64,000 bases of DNA, taken from NCBI RefSeq assembly GCF_020873915.1, contig NZ_JAHWGP010000015.1:62001-126000 (forward strand), written 5' to 3'. This stretch comes from Streptomyces sp. DH5. Its GTDB lineage: Bacteria > Actinomycetota > Actinomycetes > Streptomycetales > Streptomycetaceae. A program made the translations under genes and the position numbers. Each line of letters begins with the position of its first letter. Position 1 is the stretch's first letter. The notes under the pieces are model-generated. The model searched no databases and had not been told where the DNA came from. It saw only the letters and a list, made by a program, of their open reading frames with translations. Positions 43,212 to 52,588 of the stretch are shown here, in pieces.

Positions 43212-44009
43212 GTGAGGGCTGGGCACAGGGTGGGCGACGCGGGGGCCGGTTCCGCGACCGAGGAGCGCTTCACCGTCGGCGACCGTCCGCTCGAGGTGCC
43301 CCGGCATGTGGCGTGCGTCATGGACGGCAACGGGCGGTGGGCAGTTGAGAGATCACTGCCGCGCACGTCGGGTCATCGGGCGGCGGAGACGGCCGTCATC
43401 GACGTCATCGAGGCGGCCAGGTCCGTCGGCGTGCGGTGGCTGAGCCTGTACGCCTTCTCCACCGAGAACTGGAACCGCCCGCATGCCGAGGTCGACTATG
43501 TGATGCGGCTGGTGCGCACGGTGGTGCGCAAGCACGCGCCGTTCCTGCACGCGCGGGCGATCCGCTGCCGGTTCCTCGGGGTCGGAGACCCGAGAGTGCC
43601 CCCGGAGCTGGCCCGCGACTTCGCCGACGTGATGACGCTGACCGGCGGCAACCGGGGCATGACGTTGACCGTCGCGTTCGATCACGGCGGGCGCGGGGAC
43701 ATCGTCACGGCCGCGCGCTCACTGATCCGCGCGGGGATGACGGCCGAGGCGGTGGACGAGCGGAGCTTCGCGGCGCACCTGCCCTTCCCGGACACCCCGG
43801 ACGTGGATCTGGCCATCCGCACCTCGGGCGAACAACGCATCTCCAACTTCATGCTCTGGCAAGTGGCCTACGCGGAATGGGTCTTCCCGGCCGTGCTGTG
43901 GCCCGACTTCCGCGCACCGCACTTCCTCGAATGCCTGCACACCTACCGGCGACGCGACCGCCGCTTCGGTGGCGTGCTGTCCGAACAGAACGGAGACCCC
44001 GCCACGTGA
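43212..44009 (+). CDS. cis-Prenyltransferase (undecaprenyl-diphosphate-synthase family)
   Basis: 265 residues from a GTG with AGGGGGG eight bases upstream (GTGs at 43191 and 43197 are alternatives). HVACVMDGNGRWAVERSLPR holds the catalytic Asp38 and the phosphate-binding GNGRWA; LSLYAFSTENWNRP is the FSxENW motif; DLAIRTSGEQRISNFMLWQ is the RxSGxxRxSNFxxWQ motif. The family joins isopentenyl diphosphate units in cis. The usual NYGGR segment reads AFDHGGRGDIV, which departs from housekeeping UppS and points to a specialised chain length or substrate. The stop overlaps the next start (GTGA), so its product and the oxygenase are made together. Confidence 0.92.
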   Translation: MRAGHRVGDAGAGSATEERFTVGDRPLEVPRHVACVMDGNGRWAVERSLPRTSGHRAAETAVIDVIEAARSVGVRWLSLYAFSTENWNRPHAEVDYVMRLVRTVVRKHAPFLHARAIRCRFLGVGDPRVPPELARDFADVMTLTGGNRGMTLTVAFDHGGRGDIVTAARSLIRAGMTAEAVDERSFAAHLPFPDTPDVDLAIRTSGEQRISNFMLWQVAYAEWVFPAVLWPDFRAPHFLECLHTYRRRDRRFGGVLSEQNGDPAT

Positions 44010-45514
44010 CCACCACAGACGGCGAACACCCCGGGGACGCCCCCGGCGCGACCGGGCTTCGGGGCAGTACGTCCCGGTCGACCGCGACCGGCGAGCAGGA
44101 GCCGTTGTTCGGACGCGGCTCGCAGTTCCGGGAGTTCTTCGACGATCCGCGCTGGGCACTGGCCCTGGTCCGGGCCACCGTTCTGGAGGCCGCGCATCCG
44201 CAGGTCGGCGCCGCGCTGATCGAGAACTCCACGTTCGTCGTCCACCCGTGGCGACGGCTGCGCAACACCCTCCGCAGCTTGCACCGCATGTTCGGTGACG
44301 ACGAGCAGACGCGGCTCCGGGAGGCCGCCCGGCTGAACCGCCTCCACACACGGCTCAGCGGAACCGACCTCAAGGGCCGGCCCTACGACGCGATGGACCC
44401 GGCCGTGCGGGCCTGGGTGGTGGCCACCCTGTTCGAGAGCACCGTGAGCATGTGCCGACTGAGCGGACAGCCCCTCGAACAGCACGCCATGGAGCGGCTG
44501 TACGGCGAATTCCAGGCGTACCTGGCGGTCATGGGCGACGAGGCCGGCCACCTGCCCCCCACCCTCTCCGCGTTCTGGCCCTACTACGACCGAGTGGTGG
44601 CCGAGGAGTTGGAGAACACCGAGGCGATGCGGATCGTCCTCTACAAGCTGTTCGCCCACCTTCCCGCTCCGGCGCTGCTGAGTGGACTGCCCACCGTGTG
44701 GGCCACCGGCAGGGCCGTCGTCGGGCCGCTCATCGGGGCGATCACCGTCGCCTCGCTCCCGGAGCCCTTCCGCCGGCGCGCCGGTCTTCCCGAGATGCCC
44801 GGTGCCCGGACCCTGATGCAGGGGGCCTACACGGCCGCCGGGCTGGCCCGGTTCCTGCCGGACGGCTGGCTCCGGGCCGACGCCGTCCTCGACGTGCTGG
44901 CTCTCTCACCCGACAGCGACGACCCACGGGCCCGGGCCGTCACCGCCCTGCACGACAGGATGAGGCGCGCCGGGGCCCTGATCCGGCTCATCACCCCGCT
45001 GCCTCCCGAACCGCGGCCGGCCCCCCGAACCAGCACCGAACGCAGCGCCGAGGAGTTCTTCCGCGAGGTGCTCGACCAGACCGGCGACGGATACCTGGAC
45101 TGGCCGGACCTGGCCGCCATGGCGCGCGAACTGTCCACCCGACTCGATCTGGAGGAGCCCGAGGAGACAAGGCTCTACAACGCCTGCGCCGACTGGTGGC
45201 GGGAACTGCAGACCGCGCTGGACACCGACGGGGACGGGCGCGTCAGCGCACGCGAGTACGCCGCCGCCGTTCCCTCCCTGGCGGGCCCGGCGCTGATCAG
45301 GGTCGCCGAGGTCCTCTTCGACGTCACGGACAAGGACGGCAACCAGCACATCGACCCGGACGAGTACCGGACCCTGTTCCGCACCGCGTTTCACCGCGAC
45401 ACCGCCGTCACCGAAGGTGCCTGCACACGCGGCGCCTTCATCGGGGACTTCCTGTCCTTCATGTCGGGCCGTCGACGGTCGACACCCTACGACCCTCTGC
45501 TCACCCAGGCGTGA
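44006..45514 (+). CDS. DUF2236 (MpaB/latex-clearing-type) oxygenase with three C-terminal EF-hands
   Basis: 502 residues, GTG overlapping the prenyltransferase stop. Residues ~45-330 are DUF2236: AHPQVGAALIENSTFVVHPW, RLRNTLRSLHRMFGDDEQTR, DPAVRAWVVATLFESTVSMC and LPEPFRRRAGLPE. Characterised members (MpaB' of mycophenolate biosynthesis, Lcp of rubber degradation) are haem enzymes that cleave prenyl or cis-polyisoprene double bonds with O2. Residues 357, 406 and 442 start EF-hand loops (DQTGDGYLDWPD, DTDGDGRVSARE, DKDGNQHIDPDE), two of them canonical, implying calcium binding. Other DUF2236 proteins I recall have WVHATL where this has WVVATL. Inferred role: oxidative cleavage of the cis-prenyl product made by the coupled gene. 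Confidence 0.85.
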   Translation: MTTTDGEHPGDAPGATGLRGSTSRSTATGEQEPLFGRGSQFREFFDDPRWALALVRATVLEAAHPQVGAALIENSTFVVHPWRRLRNTLRSLHRMFGDDEQTRLREAARLNRLHTRLSGTDLKGRPYDAMDPAVRAWVVATLFESTVSMCRLSGQPLEQHAMERLYGEFQAYLAVMGDEAGHLPPTLSAFWPYYDRVVAEELENTEAMRIVLYKLFAHLPAPALLSGLPTVWATGRAVVGPLIGAITVASLPEPFRRRAGLPEMPGARTLMQGAYTAAGLARFLPDGWLRADAVLDVLALSPDSDDPRARAVTALHDRMRRAGALIRLITPLPPEPRPAPRTSTERSAEEFFREVLDQTGDGYLDWPDLAAMARELSTRLDLEEPEETRLYNACADWWRELQTALDTDGDGRVSAREYAAAVPSLAGPALIRVAEVLFDVTDKDGNQHIDPDEYRTLFRTAFHRDTAVTEGACTRGAFIGDFLSFMSGRRRSTPYDPLLTQA

Positions 45515-45766
45515 AACCGGCAGGGGGTGAGCGCGGTCCCGCGGTACGGGCGGTCCGCGGGCAGCCGACCGGTTGTCCCGCGGCGCACCCCACGCCCGGC
45601 AGTGCGCTGCCCTGGCCGCCGCCGGCGCGAGCACCGGACATCCTGCCGCGCCCTCGTGGCCCGTGCGCGTTCGTCCGCACCGGCTGTCGTTTTCGTCCAG
45701 GACGGCCGCCGCGGGTGCGGCTCAGGGTGAGACCGGCAGTTCGCGAAGGCACAAGGAGACAGCACC

Positions 45767-46345
45767 ATGCGCAACCTGGTCTACACCGGATTCATGTCGC
45801 TCGACGGTGTCGTGGACTCGCCCGGCGGTGGGCCGGGGGAGGAGCACCGCAGCGGCGGCTGGGTGTTCAAGGACCTCGAGTTCGTCCCGGAGGCATGGTC
45901 GCTCAAGGGCGAGGAGCTCACCGACACGACGGCGCTGATGTTCGGCCGCCGCAGCTACGAGGCCTTCGCGTCGGTCTGGCCCGGCTCGGAGGACCACGCC
46001 GGCTACAAGGAACTGCCCAAGTACGTGGTGTCGACCACGCTGACCGACGATGCCCTCGTCGACGGGTGGGGACCCACGACGATCCTGCGCTCGGTCGAGG
46101 ACGTCGCCGCGCTCAAGGACAGCGAGGGCGGTGCGATCTTCATCCACGGAAGTGCGGAACTGGCCCGGCGGCTGTCGGACGCCGGCCTGATCGACCAGTA
46201 CAACCTGCTCGTCTTCCCCGTGCTGCTCGGCGCCGGAAAGAGCCTGTTCGGCCGGGCCGACCGTGACAAGCGGATGCTCACACTGCGGGAGTCGGAGAGC
46301 TACTCGAACGGCATCACGAAGCTGATCTACGACGTCGAGCGGTGA
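45767..46345 (+). CDS. RibD C-terminal/dihydrofolate-reductase-like protein
   Basis: 192 residues with GGAG eight bases upstream. LVYTGFMSLDGVVDSPGG, ALMFGRRSYEAFASVWPG, KYVVSTTLTD and GAIFIHGSAELARRL follow the RibD-C/YwjB family, an NADPH-dependent reductase fold related to DHFR. The substrate of these stand-alone actinomycete copies is unknown. Confidence 0.9.
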   Translation: MRNLVYTGFMSLDGVVDSPGGGPGEEHRSGGWVFKDLEFVPEAWSLKGEELTDTTALMFGRRSYEAFASVWPGSEDHAGYKELPKYVVSTTLTDDALVDGWGPTTILRSVEDVAALKDSEGGAIFIHGSAELARRLSDAGLIDQYNLLVFPVLLGAGKSLFGRADRDKRMLTLRESESYSNGITKLIYDVER

Positions 46346-47060
46346 GCCACACCGAGAGCGATCGCGCCGCCCGTGCCGTCACGCAACTGCCGGGCGGTGC
46401 GCCCGGCGTAGCAGCACAGCGCCCGGGCCAGGTGCGGCTCGTCGAAGTAGCCCAGGCCGGCGGCGACATCGGCGGCCCGGGCGCCGGCAGCCAGCGTCTC
46501 CGCCGCACGGGCCCGCTCGATCTGCCTGACGCGGCCCTGCGTCAGTCCCGTCGTGGCACGGAAACTCCGCTCGGCCGTGTGCCCCGACACGGCCGGGCCA
46601 TGACCTCGCAGCACCTGGGCGACGAGGGGGTCCCGGACCATGAGCCCGGCCCGGACGAGCCGTTCGACCGGCGCTTCGGCGTCGTCGGGGCCGGGCGTCG
46701 GTCAGCGCGCGCCGTCCACCCGAAAGGTCCGCCGTGTGGTGTCGCGGAGCCTGATGCCGCCGTCGACCAACGCCGGCGTGGGTACCGCCCGCAAGGACGT
46801 TCCCACGGCGAACTCGATGCCCGTGAAGGTCGCGCCCTCCGGCACCGGTGCCGTCCCGGCCCGGGTCTCGGGACCGGTGCCCCCCGCGTGGGCTCTGCCG
46901 GCCTGCTCCCAGAACACCAGGCCCAGGCGCCCCCCGCGACGGAGGTCATCGCCGTGACCTGCTCGCTCGTACATGTCCACACGGCGTCGACCCACGGTGA
47001 GTCGGAGCGACGCGTCTCGAACGACAGTTCCACGGGAGGCGCGATAACGACTGGTCGCAG
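46327..47060 (-). pseudogene. AraC-family regulator, frameshifted with a premature TGA
   Basis: Reading leftwards: VELSFETRRSDSPWVDAVWT and SEQVTAMTSVAGGAW in one frame; then, after a C6 run at 46930-46935, the frame changes to LVFWEQAGRAHAGGTGPETR, GIEFAVGTSLRAVP and TTRRTFRVDGAR; a TGA at 46702-46704 replaces a probable Trp; the same frame then continues with RLVRAGLMVRDPLVAQVLRG and the AraC helix-turn-helix (SFRATTGLTQGRVRQIERAR, AADVAAGLGYFDEPHLARAL). It overlaps the 3' end of the RibD-like gene, which the intact version would probably have regulated. Confidence 0.8.
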
Positions 47061-47139
47061 GCGCCGCCCACCTGAGCGGGCAACGTGGGAAGCGTCCCGG
47101 TCGACGACGTCGGTCCGGAGCGAAGCGCGACGAGAAATC

Positions 47140-47925
47140 CTAGGACTCCTCGCGGCGTTGGTGATCCTGCCCGGCGCCCGGTGACGAGGTGCGCAGCCAA
47201 CCCCGCACCCACTCCAGCACTTCCTGACGATCCAGAGCCATGACCCAGGCATCGGCATGCCCGGTGTCGTCACCGTCCGGCAGCGGGCCCACGCCGAGCA
47301 CCCGTAGGCCGGCACGCCACGCCGACTCGATCCCCGTGAGGGAGTCCTCGACCGCCAGCGCCGCTTCGGGGAGGACTCCGCACAGACGTGCCGCCGTGGC
47401 GTACACATCGGGCCACGGCTTGGGCCGTACCATCTCCGGCCGCTCGCCGTCCGCCACCCGCTGCGAAGCGTCCGGCTCCTCCGGCGGCACCGTGGGCACG
47501 ACGATGTGGCGGAAGTGCCGGCGCAGGCCGGCGCGGCCGAGGCTCTCCTCCACCACCTCCAGGGGACAGTTGCTGGCCACGGCCAGTGGCAGCCGTCCGG
47601 AGAGGAGCCGCACGAACTCGGAGGCGCCTGGCATCGTGAGTGGGTCCTCCGCCACGAGAGACAGGAAGTGTCCGAGCAGTGCCGCGGTCAGATCCGCGGC
47701 CAGTTCCGGCTTGTTCGTCTCCTCGGCCATCAGGCGGCCGCAGTCGACGTAGTGCACGCCTTTGGCGCGCTCGGCGAATCCCGGCGGAGGCAGCAGCCCG
47801 AACTCACGGAAGGCGCGGCTACGCGCATCCTGCCAATGACGTTCCGTGTCCATCAGCGTGCCGTCGCAGTCGAAGACGACGGCCTCGGGCGACCAGTTCG
47901 ACAGGGCTTGGGGAGTCGGCGTCAT
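47140..47925 (-). CDS. HAD-superfamily phosphatase (beta-phosphoglucomutase-like)
   Basis: 261 residues; AGGAGG seven bases before the ATG. Motif I is VVFDCDGTLMDTE with Asp19 and Asp21; motif II LAVASNCP; motif III KPWPDVY; motif IV LAVEDSLTGIESA. A helical cap between motifs I and II makes it subclass I (phosphoglycolate phosphatase/beta-phosphoglucomutase group). Cytoplasmic, substrate unknown. Confidence 0.92.
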   Translation of the reverse strand: MTPTPQALSNWSPEAVVFDCDGTLMDTERHWQDARSRAFREFGLLPPPGFAERAKGVHYVDCGRLMAEETNKPELAADLTAALLGHFLSLVAEDPLTMPGASEFVRLLSGRLPLAVASNCPLEVVEESLGRAGLRRHFRHIVVPTVPPEEPDASQRVADGERPEMVRPKPWPDVYATAARLCGVLPEAALAVEDSLTGIESAWRAGLRVLGVGPLPDGDDTGHADAWVMALDRQEVLEWVRGWLRTSSPGAGQDHQRREES

Positions 47926-48459
47926 GGTGGCCTCCTGGTGGGAGAGGGTGCGGTCACGTGCGCCGTGAGGCCGCGGGGGTTGGGGGAGAGGTGGTGTGGC
48001 CCCCGATGACGGGCCGCAGGGGAGGTCGGCGTTCTTCCGACGTTCCACCGGCCGGGCGGCTCGTATTTCAGGGCATCAGCCGCAAAGAGAAAACATTGCA
48101 ACCGCTACGATATTTAGGCCCGGAAAAGCGGTGCAATCACCATTTCGAGGACTCGACCGTCACGCGATCAAGGTGTAAGTGGTCACCGCGGCCAACCTTC
48201 TCCGGTCTCCCGAACACGACGTCGTCCATGCCTGCATGCAGCGGAGTTGCTCAATATGTGCGCGGCAGGAAAACGGGCGCCGGGATGCGGCGACGACTTC
48301 GGCCGGCGAACCAGGAGCGGCACCGAGAAGCAAATTTCCACTCGTGGGTGTTCGGATTCGAAAGAAATGTGCAATTACCGCGCGAGGGTGACATTTAATT
48401 GCTCCAGGCGTACGCGGGCGCACTACATTTTGGGTCGTTCACTACGGAGCCGAGCTGAG
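47926..48459. promoter_or_regulatory. A/T-rich regulatory region between the HAD and TetR genes
   Basis: 534 bp without a convincing gene and clearly lower in GC than its surroundings (AAAGAGAAAACATTGCAACC; GATATTTAGG; ACATTTAATTGC). It contains the repeated element GTGCAATCACC (48131-48141) and GTGCAATTACC (48369-48379), and the inverted repeat GCAATTA (48371-48377)/TAATTGC (48396-48402). Short frames on both strands look non-coding. Divergent promoters for the HAD and TetR genes must lie here. Confidence 0.6.
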
Positions 48460-49239
48460 GTGCACGAGATCTTGCAGGAACGGGCCAGAGCAACCCGCAG
48501 ATCACTCCTGGAGGCAGCCGCTTGCCTCTTCGCCCAGCAGGGTTACGCGGGCACGAGCGTCAACGACATAAGCGCCCGGTCCGGACGCACCAGTGGGTCT
48601 GTCTACTTCCACTACGCCAGCAAGGAAGGCATCGCCTTGGCTGTCGTCCAGGACGGCTTCGCCGCCTGGCCGGGCCTCGTCACGCGCTACGGCGACCAGA
48701 GTGTGCCGCCACTGGAGCGCCTTGTCGCGCTGAGCCACGAGATCGCCCGCGCCCTCGCCGAGGACTCCCTGACACGCGCGGGTGCCCGCCTGTGGGCGGA
48801 GCGGCACACCATCAACGTGGATCTTCCCGACCCCTTCGTCCTCTGGACGACAGCGGCCACACGTCTGCTCGCCCAGGCGCGGGCCGGGGGGCATCTGGCC
48901 GCCGGCGTCCGCCCGGCCCCCACCGCCCGCACCCTGGTCCGGGCGTTCTTCGGATTCTGCACGCTCACGGAGGCGCTCGAGGGCCCCGCCGCTCTCACCG
49001 GCCGCCTCTCCGAGTGGTGGCAGCTGATCCTGCCTTCACTGCGACATGAGCCGCGACCCGGTCAGACCCCGGCGCGGTCGTCGCCCGACATTCGCCCTTC
49101 CTGCGGCGATCCGTCCACCGAACCACTCGTGCCGTTGCAGACCGCCGGAGATAAGGCCGACCCTCCGGCTCACGCAGGAGCGTGGTTGATGGAGCGTCCC
49201 GGTTCGCCGCCCCTGACCGCACACGTTGACCACTCCTGA
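48460..49239 (+). CDS. TetR regulator of the gamma-butyrolactone-receptor (ArpA/ScbR-like) group
   Basis: 259 residues from a GTG with GGAG ten bases upstream. The DNA-binding helices are RRSLLEAAACLFAQQGYAGT and SVNDISARSGRTSGSVYFHY. The ligand-binding half has the ArpA/ScbR layout: LTRAGARLWAERHTI, LPDPFVLWTTAATRLL with the conserved Trp of the ligand pocket, TARTLVRAFFGFCTLTEALE and RLSEWWQLILPSL. Such proteins repress antibiotic and signal genes until a gamma-butyrolactone or antibiotic binds. No AfsA-type synthase is nearby, so it is more likely a pseudo-receptor or responds to a signal made elsewhere. A disordered tail of ~60 residues is unusual. The A/T-rich region before it may hold its own operator. 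Confidence 0.83.
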   Translation: MHEILQERARATRRSLLEAAACLFAQQGYAGTSVNDISARSGRTSGSVYFHYASKEGIALAVVQDGFAAWPGLVTRYGDQSVPPLERLVALSHEIARALAEDSLTRAGARLWAERHTINVDLPDPFVLWTTAATRLLAQARAGGHLAAGVRPAPTARTLVRAFFGFCTLTEALEGPAALTGRLSEWWQLILPSLRHEPRPGQTPARSSPDIRPSCGDPSTEPLVPLQTAGDKADPPAHAGAWLMERPGSPPLTAHVDHS

Positions 49240-49330
49240 CCGGGCAAGGCACCTGAGGGGAGGCCGCCTTGGCCTCTCCGACGGCGCCGGCCCGATGCCG
49301 GCACGAGGACGGCGAGGATAGCCTCTGACC

Positions 49331-49798
49331 ATGCGGAGCTTCGAGATCACGCCGATAGGTACGGTCCGGAACGACCGGACGGACGTCCAGGACACGGACA
49401 ACTGGGGCGCCGTCCGCAGCACGATCACCGTCGACGAGCGCTTTGGAGAGGCATGTCTCCAGGGTCTGGAGGGCTTCTCCCACGTGGACGTCCTCTTCGT
49501 CTTCGACCAGTTCCCGGAACACGACGACTACCGCGAACCCCGCCCGTACCGCGGCCGCTCCGACCTCCCACCCGTCGGGGTCTTCGCCGGCCGCGGCCCC
49601 CGCAGACCCAACCGCATCGGTGTGACGTCCTGCGCCATCGAATCCGTCCACGGTCGCGAACTGACCGTGCTGGGCCTCGACGCCGTCTCCGGCACCCCGG
49701 TCATCGACCTCAAGCCGGCGATGAAGGAGTTCCACCCGGGAAACGTCAGACAGCCGGAATGGGTCAGCAGCCTGATGTCCGACTACTTCCAGCCGTAG
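49331..49798 (+). CDS. trmO: tRNA (N6-threonylcarbamoyladenosine37-N6)-methyltransferase TrmO
   Basis: 155 residues. FEITPIGTVRNDRTDVQDTD, LQGLEGFSHVDVLFVFDQF, FAGRGPRRPNRIGVTSCAIE and GLDAVSGTPVIDLKPAMKEF are the successive motifs of the TsaA/UPF0066 beta-barrel. The enzyme methylates t6A37 in tRNA-Thr using S-adenosylmethionine. This short actinomycete form lacks the C-terminal extension found in E. coli TrmO, so the exact substrate may differ. Confidence 0.85.
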   Translation: MRSFEITPIGTVRNDRTDVQDTDNWGAVRSTITVDERFGEACLQGLEGFSHVDVLFVFDQFPEHDDYREPRPYRGRSDLPPVGVFAGRGPRRPNRIGVTSCAIESVHGRELTVLGLDAVSGTPVIDLKPAMKEFHPGNVRQPEWVSSLMSDYFQP

Positions 49799-49809
49799 GC
49801 AAGTCGTAG

Positions 49810-50403
<594 letters not shown>

Positions 50404-50884
50404 GCCCGCGCACAAGGCCACCAGCACCTCGACCAGTACGGCGGCCGCCTGTCGGTAGGGCCAGGTGAAGGGCTTCCTGTGCCACTCCTCGTCCCCGACG
50501 AACTGCACGCTCTGCCAAGACTGTTCGAGGAGAAGTTCGGCGAGACGTGGGTTCCGGTGATCACACCGGACGGTCCTGGCGTGCCGGTGCGGTGCGACTC
50601 GGACCGAGCAAGCGGAGCGATCACCACGACGATCGGGACCTTCATCGCGGCGGCGGCCTGCGGCACGAAGGACTTGGGGGAGGGGTCGGACATGGCTGCC
50701 GACGGGTGATCCTTGACCCGTTCGGCCTCCGATCGGAAGTCCCGCATGACGGCAGGGCGTGAGGTTCGTGCGGTCGAAGATCTCCACCATCCCGTCCATC
50801 GCCCCAGTCACTGTGGGGGATTGCGCGCTGCGGCTTCCACCCTCGGCAGCCGCAGGCGGTCGCTCGCAGTGGGATGATGGCGCG
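50404..50884. other. Unassigned stretch, possible gene remnant
   Basis: About 480 bp. A minus-strand frame reads QSVQFVGDEEWHRKPFTWPY then RQAAAVLVEVLVALCAG at ~50390-50520, which looks protein-like, while a plus frame reads VPDELHALPRLFEEKFGETW. I recognise neither family and neither has a good start site, so I call no gene. Confidence 0.4.
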
Positions 50885-51463
50885 GTGAGCGCTGCGAGGG
50901 TGTTGGCCGCGGAGGCCGTCGAGTCACATGTCCGGGGGTTTTTCGCAGGGCACTCCGTGGAGGTCGTCGACTTGGACCTCGGGCCGGAGCGCCGAGAAGT
51001 GGCGCCAGCTCTGCGCGTACTCGTCGTGGGGCCCGGTCGCCGCAGTGACAGCTGGGCTTATGTGACCGTCGGGTGCTGGGCTGCGATGAAGCAGGACGGT
51101 CACGGCCTTGAGTTCGTCATGACCGCCCATGTCCGCGACCAGCGGTTCATCGAGCTCATGGCGATGATCGGCTACTACCACTGCGAAAGACGTCAGCTCG
51201 ACCTGGAGCACAGCATGCCGATCGGTGAACCGTGGGTGCCGGGGTCACCCTGCGATCACCTGCTGATCAGCCTGCCCTACCTCCACGGACCAGACCTCGA
51301 ACACTGTCCCGTGCCCGGCGGCCACGCCCGAATCCTGTGGGCCCTGCCCGTGACGACAGCCGAGATCGATTTCCGAAGGCACAACGGGCACGAGGCGTTG
51401 GAGCAGCTCTTCGACGAGGCGGAGATCGTCCCCGCCGATCCGTTCAGGGCATCGGTTGCCTGA
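50885..51463 (+). CDS. Suppressor-of-fused (SUFU) domain protein
   Basis: 192 residues from GTG. WAYVTVGCWAAMKQDGHGLE, FVMTAHVRDQRFIELMAMIG, YYHCERRQLDLEHSMPIGEP and ILWALPVTTAEIDFRRHNGH follow the bacterial SUFU-like family. In bacteria these are often immunity proteins or of unknown function; no toxin gene adjoins it here. No signal peptide. Confidence 0.85.
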   Translation: MSAARVLAAEAVESHVRGFFAGHSVEVVDLDLGPERREVAPALRVLVVGPGRRSDSWAYVTVGCWAAMKQDGHGLEFVMTAHVRDQRFIELMAMIGYYHCERRQLDLEHSMPIGEPWVPGSPCDHLLISLPYLHGPDLEHCPVPGGHARILWALPVTTAEIDFRRHNGHEALEQLFDEAEIVPADPFRASVA

Positions 51464-51601
51464 GTTTCCGTCCTCCGACGGTTTCCGAGCCTCCGCCCCG
51501 TCCCGAGCGTTTGCCGGAACGGCAACGCCCCTCGTGTTGGGCAGGCGACGGGACGCATGATCAATGGAGACCCGCGTCCGCCGCGAACCGAGGAGAAGCC
51601 C

Positions 51602-52588
51602 GTGCAGCCCGAGACGAAGACCAGGCAACGCCACCGCACCGTCGAAGCCCCGGCCGGGCGCCTGCACCTGGTCGAGCAGGGCACCGGACCGTTGGTCCTC
51701 CTCGTGCACGGCTTCCCCGAGACCTCGTATTCCTGGCGTCGCCAGCTCCCGGCCCTCGCCGCGGCCGGCTACAGGGCGGTGGCGATCGACGTGCGCGGCT
51801 ACGGCCGCTCCTCCAAGCCAGCAGCGATCGAGGCCTACCGGATGCTCGACCTGGTGGAGGACAACGTCGCCGTGGTGCGCGCCCTCGCCGAGGAGAACGC
51901 GGTGGTCATCGGCCACGACTGGGGCTCCAACATTGCCGCTGCCTCGGCTCTGCTCCACCCCGAGATCTTTCACGCCGTCGGCCTGCTGAGCGTCCCCTAC
52001 GCGCCGCCCGGCGGCCCCCGCCCCACCGACGTCTTCGGCCGGATCGGCGGCCCGGAGCAGGAGTTCTACGTCTCCTACTTCCAGGAGCCCGGCCGCGCCG
52101 AGGCAGAGATCGAACCCGACGTCCGCGGCTGGCTTGCGGGCTTCTACGCGGCGTTGTCCGCCGACACCATGCCCGCCCCCGGTGAGCCCGACCCACACTT
52201 CGTCGCCCGCGGCGGCCGGCTGCGAGACCGCTTCGCCTCGGCCACTCTCCCGGCCTGGCTGACCGAGGACGACCTGGACGTCTACGCCGGAGAGTTCGAA
52301 CGCACCGGAGTCACCGGCGCGCTCAACCGCTACCGCAACATGGACCGCGACTGGGAAGACCTCGCCCCGTACCGCGGAGCCCCGATCAAGCAGCCGTCCC
52401 TGTTCCTGGGCGGCGCACTGGACGCCTCCACCACCTGGATGTCCGACGCCATCGACGCCTACCCCACCACCCTCCCCGGTCTGTCGGCCTCCCACCTCCT
52501 GGACGGTTGCGGCCATTGGATCCAGCAGGAGCGCCCCGACACGGTCAACCACCTGCTGACCGATTGGCTCGCCGCCCTCCAGGGCTGA
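51602..52588 (+). CDS. Alpha/beta hydrolase, epoxide-hydrolase type
   Basis: 328 residues from a GTG with AGGAG six bases upstream. LVLLVHGFPETSYSWRRQL has the HGFPE oxyanion motif, VVIGHDWGSNIAAASALL supplies the nucleophile Asp of the epoxide-hydrolase G-H-D-W-G motif, and LLDGCGHWIQQERPDTV supplies the catalytic His. A cap region with Tyr residues lies between (residues ~150-250). It opens epoxides to diols or dehalogenates; the substrate is unknown. Confidence 0.92.
   Translation: MQPETKTRQRHRTVEAPAGRLHLVEQGTGPLVLLVHGFPETSYSWRRQLPALAAAGYRAVAIDVRGYGRSSKPAAIEAYRMLDLVEDNVAVVRALAEENAVVIGHDWGSNIAAASALLHPEIFHAVGLLSVPYAPPGGPRPTDVFGRIGGPEQEFYVSYFQEPGRAEAEIEPDVRGWLAGFYAALSADTMPAPGEPDPHFVARGGRLRDRFASATLPAWLTEDDLDVYAGEFERTGVTGALNRYRNMDRDWEDLAPYRGAPIKQPSLFLGGALDASTTWMSDAIDAYPTTLPGLSASHLLDGCGHWIQQERPDTVNHLLTDWLAALQG

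Noticed and set aside
47996-48423. Short frames on both strands in the A/T-rich gap before the TetR gene
   Set aside because: Mixed composition, no motif and no ribosome-binding site; the region looks regulatory.
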